Of a DNA stretch of 64,000 nucleotides, positions 23,575-34,380 are shown in pieces. Location of the stretch: the NCBI RefSeq assembly GCF_051014685.1, contig NC_135048.1, positions 30,093,043-30,157,042 on the forward strand. The letters are read 5' to 3'. The DNA is from Ptiloglossa arizonensis (Eukaryota > Arthropoda > Insecta > Hymenoptera > Colletidae). The notes under the pieces are model-generated. The model was not told the DNA's origin. It did not search any database and worked only from the letters and a program-made list of their open reading frames with translations. Every line of letters begins with the position of its first letter. Within the stretch, counting starts at the first letter, position 1. A program made the position numbers and the translations under genes.

Positions 23575-23869
23575 TACGGCAACGCTCGGCTCTCCACTCG
23601 TTCGCACTATCCGTTCCGCGGCGTATTATTATTGTTAATATTCGCGAAAGAGGGGCAACATTTAAGCCCGCGTTAACGACTCCGACGCCTCGACTACGGA
23701 ATTACGAAGTTTGCCAAACCGGTCGTTCCTGGGAAAGCTTAATATTTCCCGGCTCGAGTTCGAAATTCTCTTTCGTTACGTCGCCGTAGCGAAATCCTCC
23801 CGTTGCTCGAGAATCTCGAAACGACCGGTCTAGAATCGCTCGGAAGAGGATATTCTCGCGCCGATGGAT
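23575..23869. other. Spacer, CG-rich
   Basis: This lies upstream of the reverse transcriptase remnant in its reading direction. I could not recognise the expected upstream fingers motifs on minus. It may be decayed element or host sequence. Confidence 0.4.
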
Positions 23870-24830
23870 CCTTAGGGTGCTATGGTCGTTCGGGAAAAGT
23901 TCTCCAAAAATTATCAAAAATTAGCGTACATTTTTTTCTGATACACTGTGGTCTACAGGAAGCTGAACAGCGAGTGGAAGATTTAGATTCACGAGGATAG
24001 AGAGTATTGGAGATCAGAGTTGAGTTTTCGAGAGGGCTGATGAATCCTTGGAACATGATATTTGTCGAGTAGAGTTCTCCAGAAATGAACAAAAATTAGC
24101 GTACATTTTTTTCTCGTACATCGTGGTCTACAGGAAGCTGAACAGCGAGTAAAAGATTAAGATTCATGAGGATAGAGTGTATTGGAGACCAGAGTTGAGT
24201 TTTCTTCGAGGGCTGATGAATCCTTGGAACATGAATCTTTGAGATATGATACTTGTTGGAGTAAAGTTCTCCAAAAGTTATCAAAAAATAGCGTACACTT
24301 TCTTCTTTTACACTGTGATCTCCAGGAAGCTGGACAGTGAGTAAAAGATTAAGATTCACGAGGATCGAGAATATTGATGACCAGAATTGAGTCTTTTCGA
24401 GGGCTGAAGAATCCTTGGGACATGATATTTGTTCGAGTAGAGTTGTCAAATATTTTCAAAACTTAGTATAAATTTTTGTTTTTGCTCCCACCATTCTCCA
24501 AAGAACGTTAGATAGTCGAGTACTAAGTTGAGATCACGAGGAGATCGTTGAGGACCAGATTTAAATCTTCTCGAGGACCGATGGATCCTTGGGACACGAT
24601 GCACGTCCGAGTAAAGTTCTTGAAAAATTTTCAAAAATTTTACTTCACAATTTTGTATACTTTACTACCGCTGTATAACCGAGTACGAAGTTGAAGGATC
24701 CTTGGGAGACGATACGTGTTCGAGTAAAGTTGTCGAAAACTAATGAAAAATATAAGAAACATTTTTTCCCGTTTCTACTATAATCGAAAGGATAACCGAC
24801 TACAAGGTTGAAATTGACGAGGATCGGAAT
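23870..24830. repeat. Tandem array, about 170-185 bp monomer, five copies
   Basis: Units share AGTTCTCCAAAA, AATTAGCGTACATTTTT, GTGGTCTACAGGAAGCTGAA, AAGATT(A)AGATTCACGAGGAT and CTGATGAATCCTTGGAACA. Clear copies begin near 23895, 24070 and 24265, with shortened and diverged copies to 24830. Confidence 0.85.
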
Positions 24831-24839
24831 CGTAGGAGA

Positions 24840-25305
24840 GTAGGCTTGTATGGAGAGCGAGTTACATACGAGGCCCGAGTGTATTTACAGGTACGGCAGT
24901 CGGACGCGCGTGGAAGCCTAAGTTCGGCGATCTCGGGAGGACAGGCGAGAGAATATCGATCGACGGTCAAGGAGGAAAACAAGGCGAGCGAAAGGAGACG
25001 AGGTCTCTATCGTGCGGAGGAGAGCACGCATGCGGACCCACCGCGCCATCGGCGCCGTGGGGGTCCCTTTTGGGCAGCAACGGCGTGCCGCCGCCGCCGC
25101 CGCAGCCGATGTATCTGGTTACCTGGCCGAGAGAACGCGAGAAAAAGGGACGACCACGAAGTGACGGCGCAGAGTAAACACACCCACGGAGGCCCAAGAT
25201 CCGCGCGACGAAATTTTGTCTACCGTCGCGCCGCCCCGGATCCGCACGCCGGGGCCTCATTCTCGAAATTAAGCCGTTAAATACCGTCCGGAACTCGACC
25301 AGGCC
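24840..25305. other. CpG-rich single-copy block with a CCG run
   Basis: This contains a CCGCCGCCG run at 25087-25105. Overlapping frames on both strands (24846-25280 plus, 24967-25506 minus) are Arg/Gly/Pro-rich with no domain, and the minus frame starts within the adjoining satellite. It could be a promoter or a 5' exon by composition, but no splice or initiator signal is convincing. Confidence 0.4.
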
Positions 25306-25691
25306 GATCGGTGATGAGAGAGAGAGAGAGAGAGAGAAAGTTCGTTTATTATATGCTTTGGGATTGAGGCCTTTAAGTCCCATTTGGTCAAAAATACAAA
25401 ATGTACGTGGATAGGAAAGTATACGAAATAGAACATTAAGAATGGGTAGAGAAAGAGAAGATTTTTGTTTATTATATGCTTTGGGACCGAGGCATTTAGG
25501 TACCATTTAGTCAAAAATACAAAATGTACGTGGATAGGAAAATGTACGAAATAGAACGTCAAGGATAGATAGAGAGAGAGAGAAAGGAAGTTCATTTATT
25601 ATATGCTCTGGGACCGAGGCCCTTAAGTCCCATTTAGCGAAAAATACAAAATGTACATGAATAGGAAAATGTACGAAATAGAACGTCAAGA

Positions 25692-25745
<54 letters not shown>

Positions 25746-26100
25746 GAAGCTTGTTTATTATATACTTTGGGACCGAGGCCCTTAAGTCCCATTTAGTCAA
25801 AAATACAAAATGTACGTGGATAGGAAAGTATACGAAATAGAACGTTAAGAATGGAGAGAGAGAGAGAGAGAAGAAGTTTGTTTATTATATGCTTTGGGAA
25901 TAAGGCCCATGAACCCCATTTTGCAAAAAATACAAAGTGTGTATGGATAAAAAAGTACAATAAGGAAAATGTACGAAATAAATCGTTAAGGATAAGTAGA
26001 GAGAGAAAGTTTGTTTATTATATGATTTGGGACCAAGGCCCATATGTCTTATGTAAACAATATACAAAGTACGTGGATAGAAAAGTAAAATAAGAAAAAT
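25306..26100. repeat. Tandem array, about 130-150 bp monomer, each with a GA microsatellite
   Basis: GTTTATTATATGCTTTGGGA, CCGAGGCC(T)TTAAGTCCC, AAAATACAAAATGTACGTGG and TACGAAATAGAACGT repeat six times (near 25343, 25467, 25596, 25750, 25879, 26014), each followed by GAGAGA of different length. The longest GA run is 25694-25746. The frames across it on both strands are repeat artefacts. Confidence 0.92.
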
Positions 26101-26334
26101 ATGTGTGTTTGTATATATTTTGCATCTATTCGCTGTACGTACACACGGATTTTCTTAACTTCGTTCGAATTTTGTAACGAAGATAGTACTCTAGATGTAC
26201 TGTACGTAAAATGAAAGATTACTCTCGGTAAAAATTTCTAGTTACATTAGGTCAAACGATAGATCTACCGTGCAAAAATTCCTTTGTCGACATTCTCTTT
26301 ACTGATTACACACTACCTTTAACCCTGAGAGCGA
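26101..26334. other. Single-copy AT-rich spacer
   Basis: No repeat, reading frame or signal of note. Confidence 0.5.
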
Positions 26335-26772
26335 TCTTTCTTTCTCCATGCAATACATCGTATTAGATTCTTCTTCTCCATACAATACATCGTATAATAT
26401 TTTTTTCTTCGTGCAATACATCGTATTAGATTTTTTTCCTCCATACAATACATCATATTACACTTCTTTCTCCGTGCAAAACATCGTATTAGATTCTTCT
26501 TCTCCATACAATACATTGTATAATATTTCTTTCTTCGTGCAATACATCGTATTAGATTTTTTCCTCCATACAATACATTGTACAACATTTCTTTCTCCAT
26601 GCAATACATCGTATTAAATTTTTTCCTCCATACAATATTTTTTCCTCCATCGTGTAACCTTTCTTTCTCCATGCAATACATCGTATTAGATTCTTCTTCT
26701 TCATAAAATCGTATTACACGTATTACACTTCTTTCTCCATGCAATACATCGTATTACACTTCTTTCTCCATC
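26335..26772. repeat. Short tandem array around CAATACATCGTATTA
   Basis: About twelve units of roughly 32-36 bp made of TTTCTCCATGCAATACATCG, TATTAGATT and a CTTCTTC linker. Alternating linkers (TTCTTCTTCTCC and ATTTCTTTCTTC) give a loose two-unit period near 68 bp. Homogeneous in the centre, broken near 26640. Confidence 0.88.
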
Positions 26773-27205
26773 GAAAATAATTCCAGTAATTTACGTCGTA
26801 CGATGCAAATTTGTTAAAACGAGTAAGCTCTGTTATATCTTAACAAACATATACATAAAGAACGAAACAAAAAAATAACCAAGAAATCGTAAACCAAGAA
26901 TCATAAACCAAGAAACTCGCAAACAAAAACGTCCCCACGAACTATATCCAGAGCAGACTTACACGTTGAACAAACGCTCAAACCCTAATACTAATCGATA
27001 CGGAATTACACACCGACCAGATCGTTCCAGAACTGCTCCAGAAACACCGAAAATACGTCATACGAGTCTCGATTCTGTGCGAAAGGTACGAAGAATAGAA
27101 GGTCGGTATAACCGCGGCTGGATGGGGCCCGACTTCCATATCGGACCGAAAAACGAGGTGCTCGAATCTATATGGGGACTGAGCGAGACAGAGGGGACCC
27201 GAGAA
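26773..27205. other. Single-copy spacer
   Basis: AT-rich, then CG-richer after 27000. It holds the left part of frames (26966-27415 plus, 26978-27349 minus) that both cross the CT microsatellite, so neither is supported as coding. Confidence 0.5.

Positions 27206-27249
<44 letters not shown>
27206..27249. repeat. CT microsatellite
   Basis: Near-perfect (CT)n of about 44 bases with one TT interruption. Confidence 0.95.
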
Positions 27250-28334
27250 GGAACACAGACCGTCTACTCGATTCACCGACCGAAATAGAGTTCGCGCGAC
27301 GAGATCGCGATCGACGCCAGTGGGCGGCAGAAGTATCGACAGGTTGCACTCTGTGCAGAGAATTTCACGGCTGACAGGGTCCGTTGGAAATCGGGTTAGA
27401 ATTTATTTAAAGTAGAGCCCGCGCTGGACGGGGATCGAAACCGATGCGAGCGGTGGCGGCGAGAATCTTGACAGGTTGTGCGCTCCGGGCAGAGAATTTC
27501 GGTGCTCGAAAAGTCCATCGAAAATCAGGTTACAGGTTATTTTAGCCGCTGGGCGGCTCGGCTTCTCTCGCAGGAGCCGGAGAGTTGCCAGTCAGAATGA
27601 CGGGGACGAAAACGTGCGGGCGTTCGTGTTTTCGTGGACTGGAGGATCGTTATCGAGACGCGGGTGGAATTTTGTGCACGACAAGCGGTGCCCACGGGGA
27701 CGCGGCGGCCACGGAGACGCGGTGAAGAGGCGGAGGGGGTGGACCGGTGGCGAACGAAGAATAATAGAGAATTTATTTGGCGGTCGAGAGAAAGGAGGCG
27801 TTTGTACTTTGGACGGTAGCCCCGTCTCGGAGATCTCGCCTCGCGATACCGAGTTTTTCTCTACGCCGACTCGACACCGAAAGGATAAGAAGGATAAGGG
27901 CGCGAACAACCGCGAAAGAATCCTGCAACCCGCCCCTTTTCGGTGGCGGCTTTTCTCCTCCTCCCCTGTCCCTCTCCCCGGCCGTTCTCCACGCGGGGGA
28001 GAAAAGAAAGAGGCGAGAACGCTCTCGAGGAGTTCGAGAGTCGACGACTGGTAGGGATCGCCTCGTCGACTTCTGCCCCGGAGACCATTATCGGAGCACG
28101 TACACGTGTACGACTCGCGGCGAGTGTCAAAATACTGCTCGCGTCGGATTAAAACGCGAGAGGGAGAACGTGAGAAACGGTCGGTTCGTCGGGGTTTTTC
28201 ACCGCCGGTTGCTCGAGTACCGCGTGCAACGGGGCGCGTCGAAGTGCGGCCCCCGGGGGTGGTTACGGTCCACCTTCACGGGTGAAAGCTGGTTACAAGG
28301 GAGAGTCGAAACCGTGGAACCGGGTCGTTGAATG
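27250..28334. other. CpG-rich single-copy block
   Basis: This is one of the largest CG-dense stretches in the window. Frames of 180-190 codons overlap on plus (27476-28054, 27777-28331) and others run on minus. A low stop frequency in several frames at once is what CG-rich random DNA gives. No domain, signal peptide or repeat is visible. By composition this is a candidate promoter or 5' exon region of a gene outside the window. Confidence 0.4.
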
Positions 28335-29040
28335 AGATTTTTGAAATTTAGGAGAATCGAGGAGAGGTGATTATTGATTGTACGAGTGAAATCTTTTTTT
28401 ATGTATTTTAGGGTTGTACTAGAGTCGTGGTACTCGAGTTAGGTTTGGTTGCTGAAGTTGAAATTGTACGGTGGGTCTGGAGCATTATCGTACACACATT
28501 TTGGTGTTTTGTTACATTTTAATCGAAATGGGTTTTGTTACATTTTAATTGAAATGTTAGGTCTGGGTTATGGTGTTTGGGACTGTTCTTAACGTGTTCT
28601 AGAGTTGTAGAAGAGTCATGGAACTCGAGTTAGGGGTACTGAAGTTGAAATTGTACGGTGGATTTGGAGTATTATGGTGTGTACGAGTGAAATGGGTTTT
28701 GTTACATTTTAATTGAAATGTTAAGTCTGGGTTATGGTGTTTGGGACTGTTCTTAACGTGTTCTAGAGTTGTAGAAGAGTCATGGAACTCGAGCTAGAGG
28801 TTAAAATTGTACGGTGGATATGGAGTATTATAGTGTGTACGAGTGAAATTGTTTTTGTTAAATTTTAATTAAAAAGTTAGGTCTAGGTTTTGTTGTATAC
28901 GATTAGGACTGTTTTATAGAAGAATCATGGAACTCGAGCTAGGGGTTACTGAAGTTAAAATTGTACGATGGATTTAGATCATTATGGTGTGCACGAGTAA
29001 AATGGTTTTTGTTAAATTTTAACAAAAAGTCCAGTGGATG
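28335..29040. repeat. Tandem array, about 145-190 bp monomer, four copies
   Basis: Units share GTTACATTTTAATTGAAATG, TTAGGTCTGGGTTATGGTGT, GTTCTAGAGTTGTAGAAGAG, TCATGGAACTCGAG and AAATTGTACGGTGGAT. The ACTCGAG core lies near 28432, 28623, 28787 and 28932. The spacing shrinks to the right because internal segments are lost. Confidence 0.88.
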
Positions 29041-29319
29041 TTCCTTTGAACAATTTTTTTAATTTATAATAAGGGTAATAACCTACACATACACATGTCA
29101 GAGCACGTGTTATTCCAGTAAAAGTTTTCTTATGAGTACAAAAACCTTCTAAAGCTAGATGTAACACACATACACACAGTATAACATTGACAAATATTGT
29201 TCAAAAGCCTCGAATAAAAAAATCATAATTTCGAGCAAGTCGTATTAATATTTATACAAATTATAATAGATACTTCAACAGAGATTTTGCTCCATCAGTA
29301 TTTTTTTAGCCAGTTCACC
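29041..29319. other. AT-rich single-copy spacer
   Basis: No repeat or gene is recognised. It forms the left flank of the hAT-like element. Confidence 0.5.
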
Positions 29320-29715
29320 TCTAGCACCAGGCAAAGGGGGCGCTTGCCCCGGGCCCCGCGCTTAAAGAGCCCACTTATTGTTACTTACTTCCACATTGTA
29401 TAAAAAAGAAACAAATATAACTCCACTCTCCAAAACACCCACTTCTTTCAACCTACATTTATACCTCCATTGCTCTTAAACCAAAATCAGGAACTATATC
29501 GTCGAAACTGAAACGAAAAAATTTCTCCAAAAACTAAATTTTCAAAACACACAATATCCACCAGTCTCCACTACTCGAAAACATTCCAATTACCTCACAG
29601 TATAAATAACAAATCCAAACATTTCTAATCACCCCGGGCCCCGAGATCACAATACAAGTAACAAATCCAACAATTTCTAATCACCCCGGGCCCCGAGATA
29701 TCTAGGTCCGGCAGT
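29320..29715. mobile_element. hAT-like non-autonomous DNA element
   Basis: The left end reads CCAGTTCACCTCTAGCACC, then GGCAAAGGGGGCGC, TTGCCCCGGGCCCCG. The right end reads CCCCGGGCCCCGAGATATC, then TAGGTCCGGCAG. hAT elements of the type whose ends contain CAG..GCGGA..TAGG and GCAAAGGGGGC..TTGCCCCGGGCCC have this layout. The flanks TTTTTTAG and AATTTTAG could be a worn 8 bp target duplication. Near the right end a 52 bp segment is duplicated (TTCTAATCACCCCGGGCCCC at 29623 and 29675). No transposase is present in 396 bp. Confidence 0.5.
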
Positions 29716-31144
29716 AATTTTAGCAAAAGAAAACGTGCAACAAACGACAAAAAACTCTCGCCACCTTCGATCGAATCTCCCGATCGAATTTAAGAATCAC
29801 TCAAGGGGGTTGTCGAGTACTCGACACGATCTCGCGACCTCGAGTGTTGTACAAGATACCCCTTGCCCCGCTTAATTGCAACACTCGGCGCTCGTCGCTC
29901 CCGAGAAACGGTTCTCGTTGCGGAGGGCGCGTCCCGTCGCACGAAAATTGATATTCGTTCGATGTTACGCTCGAAGAGGACCGATCTCTCGCGAACGTTG
30001 GAAAAATTTCTGCAAACAACGCCCGGGGAGCGTGCACGCGGCGCTCGCGCGATTCCGGGCGGATAAAAATACTCGGAAGCGCGCGCTCGCGCTCGCTCGC
30101 TCGCTCGCGTTCACTCGCTCGCGTTCGCGCGTCCCGCTGGAACGGCGCTCGTTTCGCCAAGGTTTTCTGCGAGGAGCACGCGCGCGCCGGGAATGCAAAG
30201 TGGCTCTCTTCTCGCCTCGGAGAGACAAAGAGACGCCCGAACGGAGAACAAGGTGGCCGCTGCGATCGGCGCTGGCCCCCTTTCCCTCTCCTCTGTGCCG
30301 CCGCCACCCCCTCCCTCTGACTCCTCGTACTCCTTCACGGAGCAGCGCGGCCTTTTATTTTTAAATCTCCGCCGCTCGCGAAACGCGCGGGTGGCCGCCG
30401 TGTTTTCCTAAGCCGGCGCAAAATTACACACTGCCCGGTTTCGGGGGCCCTCGTTCTCCCTCTCTCTTTTTCGCTCACTCTGACTCGCTGTGGTCTTCCC
30501 TCTCCGTCTTGGTTCTCTCGTCGAGTCGGTCTCTCTCTCTCTCTCTCTCTCTCGGTCGCGCCGACGTTCTTTTCGAGCTCGCTCTCGTTCCATCCGCGGG
30601 TCTCTCTACCTACCGAAATCAAAGCGGTGCAGGAGGCAGAGGAGACCTCGGTGAAGGGGGATGGGGTGGTGGTGGTGGTGGTGGTGGTGGTGGTGGGGTG
30701 CGGGAGAAAAATAAAAGACCAAGGGAGAAAACGGGAGAAGCGACGGACCGCTGAAGAGACAGAGGGGACGATAGAGGATAAGAGGAGAGGAAGAGGTTTT
30801 TGGGAAGGGGTTGCTCGGTCTTATTTTTCGGCGGCCCTTTATAGGTCCTCCCTTCCCGCACCCCGCTGCCAATCAAAAACGAGCAAAAGGTAAAAAATCA
30901 CCGTGGGGCCGGGACCCGCGGAGGGTCTCCTGGGTTAACCGTAGCAGGTTGGAAAAGTGTTGGCTGGTTCGGGGGACCGAGAATCGAAGAAAACCGCCAT
31001 TTTCTCCGGATTACGCGCGCACGATCGAGCATCGATTACTTTTTGCCGTAAATTATTCGGTATTTTTTAACGCGACGTGGAAAGTGTCGCGGGGAATGTT
31101 TCACGGTTCGAGAGCGTTCATTGTTTCATTGCGGGAAGGTGCGA
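29716..31144. other. CpG-rich block with GCTC, CT and GGT runs; possible promoter region
   Basis: This is dense in CG, with a GCTCGCTCGCTCGC run near 30092-30125, a CT run at 30531-30553 and a GGT repeat at 30664-30703. On minus there are TATA-like words CTATAAAGG (about 30845-30837) and AAAATAAAAGG (about 30361-30351). Frames up to 168 codons on both strands overlap and have no domain. Composition fits a CpG promoter or 5' exon, but direction and transcription start are unknown. Confidence 0.35.
30664..30703 (+). repeat. GGT trinucleotide repeat
   Basis: (GGT)n of about 11 units, ending GGGGTGCGGG. G tracts of two and four on plus could form a G-quadruplex. Confidence 0.9.
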
Positions 31145-31880
31145 GTCATTTTATATTCGAATAAAGATACTCGAATTGTCGAATGTTCGAATACTCGTGT
31201 GCACGAATATTCAAATTCACGACTATTCAAAAGTTTGAATATCCGAGTGCTCGAATGTTCGAATATTCAACTACTTAGGTATTCGAGTGTCCAAATGATC
31301 GAGTAATCAAGTATTCAAGTGTCCAAATCTTCGACTACTCAAATATTCGAGTGTCCCCTTATTCATCTACTCAAGTATTCGAGTGTTCAAATATTCGTCT
31401 ATTCAAACATTCGAGTGTCCAAATGTTCAACTACTCAAATATTCGACTACTCAAGTATTCGAGTGTCCAAATGTTAAACTATTTAAGTATTCGAGTGTTC
31501 AAATGTTCGACTACTCAAGTATTCTAGTGTCCTCATATTCAACTACTCAAGCATTCGAGTGACCAAATGTTCTACTAAAGTATTCGAGTGTCCAAATGTT
31601 CAACTACTCAAATATTAAAGTGTCCAAATGTACGACTACTCAAATATTCAAGTATCCAAATGTTCGACTACTCAAGCATTCGAGTGCCCACATATTCAGC
31701 TACTCAAGTATTCGAGTGTCCAAATACTCAGCTACTCAAGCATTCGAGTGTCCAAATATTCGATTACACAAATATTCGAATACCGAAATTCAAGCACCAA
31801 TTACTCAAGTATCCGAGATCCATCCAAAGCATTCGAATACCAACAAAATTCGAACATCGCACTACTCCAGTACTCCCTAT
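31145..31880. repeat. 32 bp minisatellite, TCGA-rich
   Basis: The unit is AAGTATTCGAGTGTCC followed by AAATGTTCGACTACTC. The ATTCGAGTG word falls at 31281, 31313, 31345 and 31377, exactly 32 bp apart, and the array continues to about 31760 before decaying. Open frames on plus in all three phases through the array follow from a unit free of stops and a period that is not a multiple of three. They are not genes. Confidence 0.93.
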
Positions 31881-32832
31881 CTCGATACCGACAGTCTTGA
31901 ATCATAAACCGATCAAAAATTCCCGAACAATTTGTATCTCACGAACGTAAAATAGAAAATCTCATCCGCGCGTAAACGTCGTTGGTCCCCGCCGAGCACA
32001 CACGTGACACATGGTAGCAAACGTGTTCAGCTGGTTCCGTGGAGGTTAGTTTCTGGGTGGTTGGGCCCGCGGAACCAACCGGTTCGTTTTGAAGAAACAC
32101 GTGAAAACGTGGATCCCGGAGAGGAATAATTTCCCGAAAACCGATAAACATGGAGCAAGGTTCATCGATACTTGGCGTCGAGCGTGTCCGGTGCAATGTT
32201 CTTTTTTTTCTAAAAGTTCCACCGATTCTTTCGATCGAAGATCGGTCAGAAAAGTGTTGGAGAAAAGCCGCGGGAGAATTCGTTCCGCTCGCGGAACGAA
32301 ACGATACCAGTCGCGATAAAGAGTCGGTGCGAAGTTCTCACGGTTCTTCCAGCGGTTGGGAGGCCGGGGCGTTGACGTTACGTCGAATCCTCTCAGCCCG
32401 GCGAGTATCGTGTGCTCGTAAATTTTTCGATTCCGCGTCGGCGGTCTTGTTATCCACCTGTTCCGTGCGTCTCGTTATTATTTATGCACGCTTATAAGCT
32501 CGAGCCGAGCGCGGAATCCGTTTCGCGTTCCCCCACCATCGGTTCCCACCGCCTCGACTCGTGCTCTCCTTCTCCAACGCGTTCGATTCACCGTTTCTCT
32601 CTCGCAATCAGCGCTGTTCACGCGCGAGGACGGCCTCCGGAATGCCGCAATCAGCCCCGACTCTCGGCCGCGACGCGACGTCTCAATCGGAGACGGAATT
32701 TTTTTCGAACGAACTGGTCATCGTCAATGGTGAACACTTTCGCGGGAGGCTGAACACTTTCTCCCGGGAATCGGTCGGATGGAAGATATCGGAAGGAAGA
32801 AGATCCTCGACCTTCGACCATGGGAGCTAAAT
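31881..32832. other. CG-rich single-copy spacer between two 32 bp arrays
   Basis: Frames on plus (32150-32497, 32412-32753) and minus (31939-32196) carry no domain. Nothing functional can be assigned. Confidence 0.5.
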
Positions 32833-33620
32833 ACCGTGCGTAAGGCCCTGAAGAGTTTTGGTAAACCGTGCGTAAGGTACTGAAGAGTTTTGGTATACCG
32901 TGCGTAAGCTACTGAAGAGTTTTGGTAAACCGTGCGTAAGGCCCTAAAAAGTTTTGGTATACCATGCGTAAGGTCTTAAAGAGTTTTGGTATACCGTGAG
33001 TAAGGCCCTAAAGAGTTTTGGTATACCGTGCGTAGGGCCCTGAAGAATTTTGGTATACCATGAGTAAGGCCCTAAAAAGTTTTGGTATACAATGTGTAAG
33101 GCCCTAAAAGGTTTTGGTATACAGGGCGTAAGGCCCTCAAAAGTTTCGGTATACAGTGCGTAAGGCCCTAAAGAGTTTTGGTATACCGTGCGTAAGGCCC
33201 TGAAGAGTTTTGGTACACCGTGTGTAAGGTACTGAAGAGTTTTGGTATACCGTGCGTAAGGTACTGAAGAGTTTTGGTATACCGTGCGTAAGGTACTGAA
33301 GAGTTTCGGTATACAATGTGTAAGGCCCTAAAAGGTTTTGGTATACAGGGCGTAAGGCCCTCAAAAGTTTCGGTATACAGTGCGTAAGGCCCTAAAGAGT
33401 TTTGGTATACCGTGCGTAAGGCCCTAAAGAGTTTTGGTATATCGTGCATAAGGCCCTGAAGAGTTTTGGTATACCGTGCGTAAGGTCCTGAAGAGTTTTG
33501 GTATACCGTGCGTAAGGCCCTAAAAAGTTTTGGTATACAGTGCGTAAGGCCCTAAAGAGTTTTGGTATACAGTGCGTAAGGCCCCGAAGAATTTTTGTAT
33601 ATCGTACGTGTGGCTGTAAA
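32833..33620. repeat. 32 bp minisatellite, about 24 units, with a seven-unit duplication
   Basis: The unit is TAAGGCCCTGAAGAG followed by TTTTGGTATACCGTGCG. TAAGG falls at 32841, 32873 and 32905 and on in 32 bp steps. A block starting AATGTGTAAGGCCC at 33091 recurs at 33315, which is 224 bp or seven units, so segmental duplication has acted inside the array. Minus frames across it read as Tyr-Thr-Lys-Thr-Leu-type repeats and are artefacts. There are no spacers, so this is not a CRISPR array. Confidence 0.95.
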
Positions 33621-33933
33621 GAGTTTTGGATGGGGATAGAAAAATAAAATATCGTGTCGGAGACTCTAAAGAGTTTGGAAGGGGATTGAAAAATAAGGAG
33701 AAGGAAAATTGACCATGATAGGAAGAAATATTTCGCGCTAGAGTTTGCGTATTTAGAACATAGGTTTGTTTTGTAGGTATACCTATCTTTAGAGTTGATT
33801 CTTAACCTTCGATGATCAGGGTGTTGAGGATTGTCTATGAGATCTGAGAGACAGTAAAAGTGCAAGAAAAAAATATGAAGAAATAAAATCGAGCACTAAA
33901 GAAATGAAATCTAGTCATATGTAGAATATCTAT
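33621..33933. other. AT-rich spacer
   Basis: Decaying edge of the 32 bp array, then single-copy sequence without recognisable signal. Confidence 0.5.
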
Positions 33934-33988
33934 ACTAGGTTGTTCAATAAGTTTTATCGAACGTCAAAATTTATCGAACAATCTAGCA
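33934..33988. mobile_element. Solo hairpin MITE, TAGGTTGTTCAATAAG family
   Basis: CTAGGTTGTTCAATAAG followed by TTTTATCG, then CGTCAAAATTTATCG and AACAATCTAG. The two halves are inverted copies around a short loop. The same terminal sequence bounds the elements at 39752-39860 and 62128-63292. Flanking TA/TAG fits mariner-type insertion at TA. Confidence 0.75.
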
Positions 33989-34245
33989 TTTACGTGTACC
34001 TACCTGTAGAGTCAACCCCTAATTCTTAAAATCAAATACCGTCCATGAGACTTCAAAGACAATAGAAATGTGGTATCTAAAAATGAAAAGAAACGTAACC
34101 GAGTAGAATAAAATAAAATTCATTTACCTATAGAATATATACCGTACAATCTACCTGCAAAATTAATTCTCAACTTTCAACCATCGCGCTTAAAGACATC
34201 AAGACACGAATAAAGAAACAAAGAAATAAACTCGATCGAATAATA

Positions 34246-34380
34246 CATTGGGTCTCTGGAAAGTCATTTAGTTTTCCAAAATAAAGAATACACAATTCAA
34301 TAAAATATTTACACACTTTAAAAAAATCGTTTCATTTTCTTCCTCAAAATAAACGAAATGACTTTCCAAAAAACCTAATA
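34246..34380. mobile_element. Mariner-type MITE, about 135 bp
   Basis: The left end TTGGGTCTCTGGAAAGTCAT and the right end, read as reverse complement, TTAGGTTTTTTGGAAAGTCA, share a terminal inverted repeat of about 28 bp that continues with TTTNGTTT. The right flank is TA and the left TA appears mutated to CA. Ends of the form TTGGGTT..GGAAAGTCATTTCGTTT are typical of mariner-derived elements. The interior is too short for a transposase. Confidence 0.75.

Noticed and set aside
31145..33620. 32 bp direct repeats resembling a CRISPR array
   Set aside because: The units abut with no spacers, both arrays lie in eukaryotic-style DNA, and no cas-like frame is near.
33137..33865. Minus frames with Tyr-Thr-Lys-Thr-Leu repeats
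   Set aside because: The 32 bp unit has no stop in any minus frame, so any array of it stays open; there is no non-repeat coding part.
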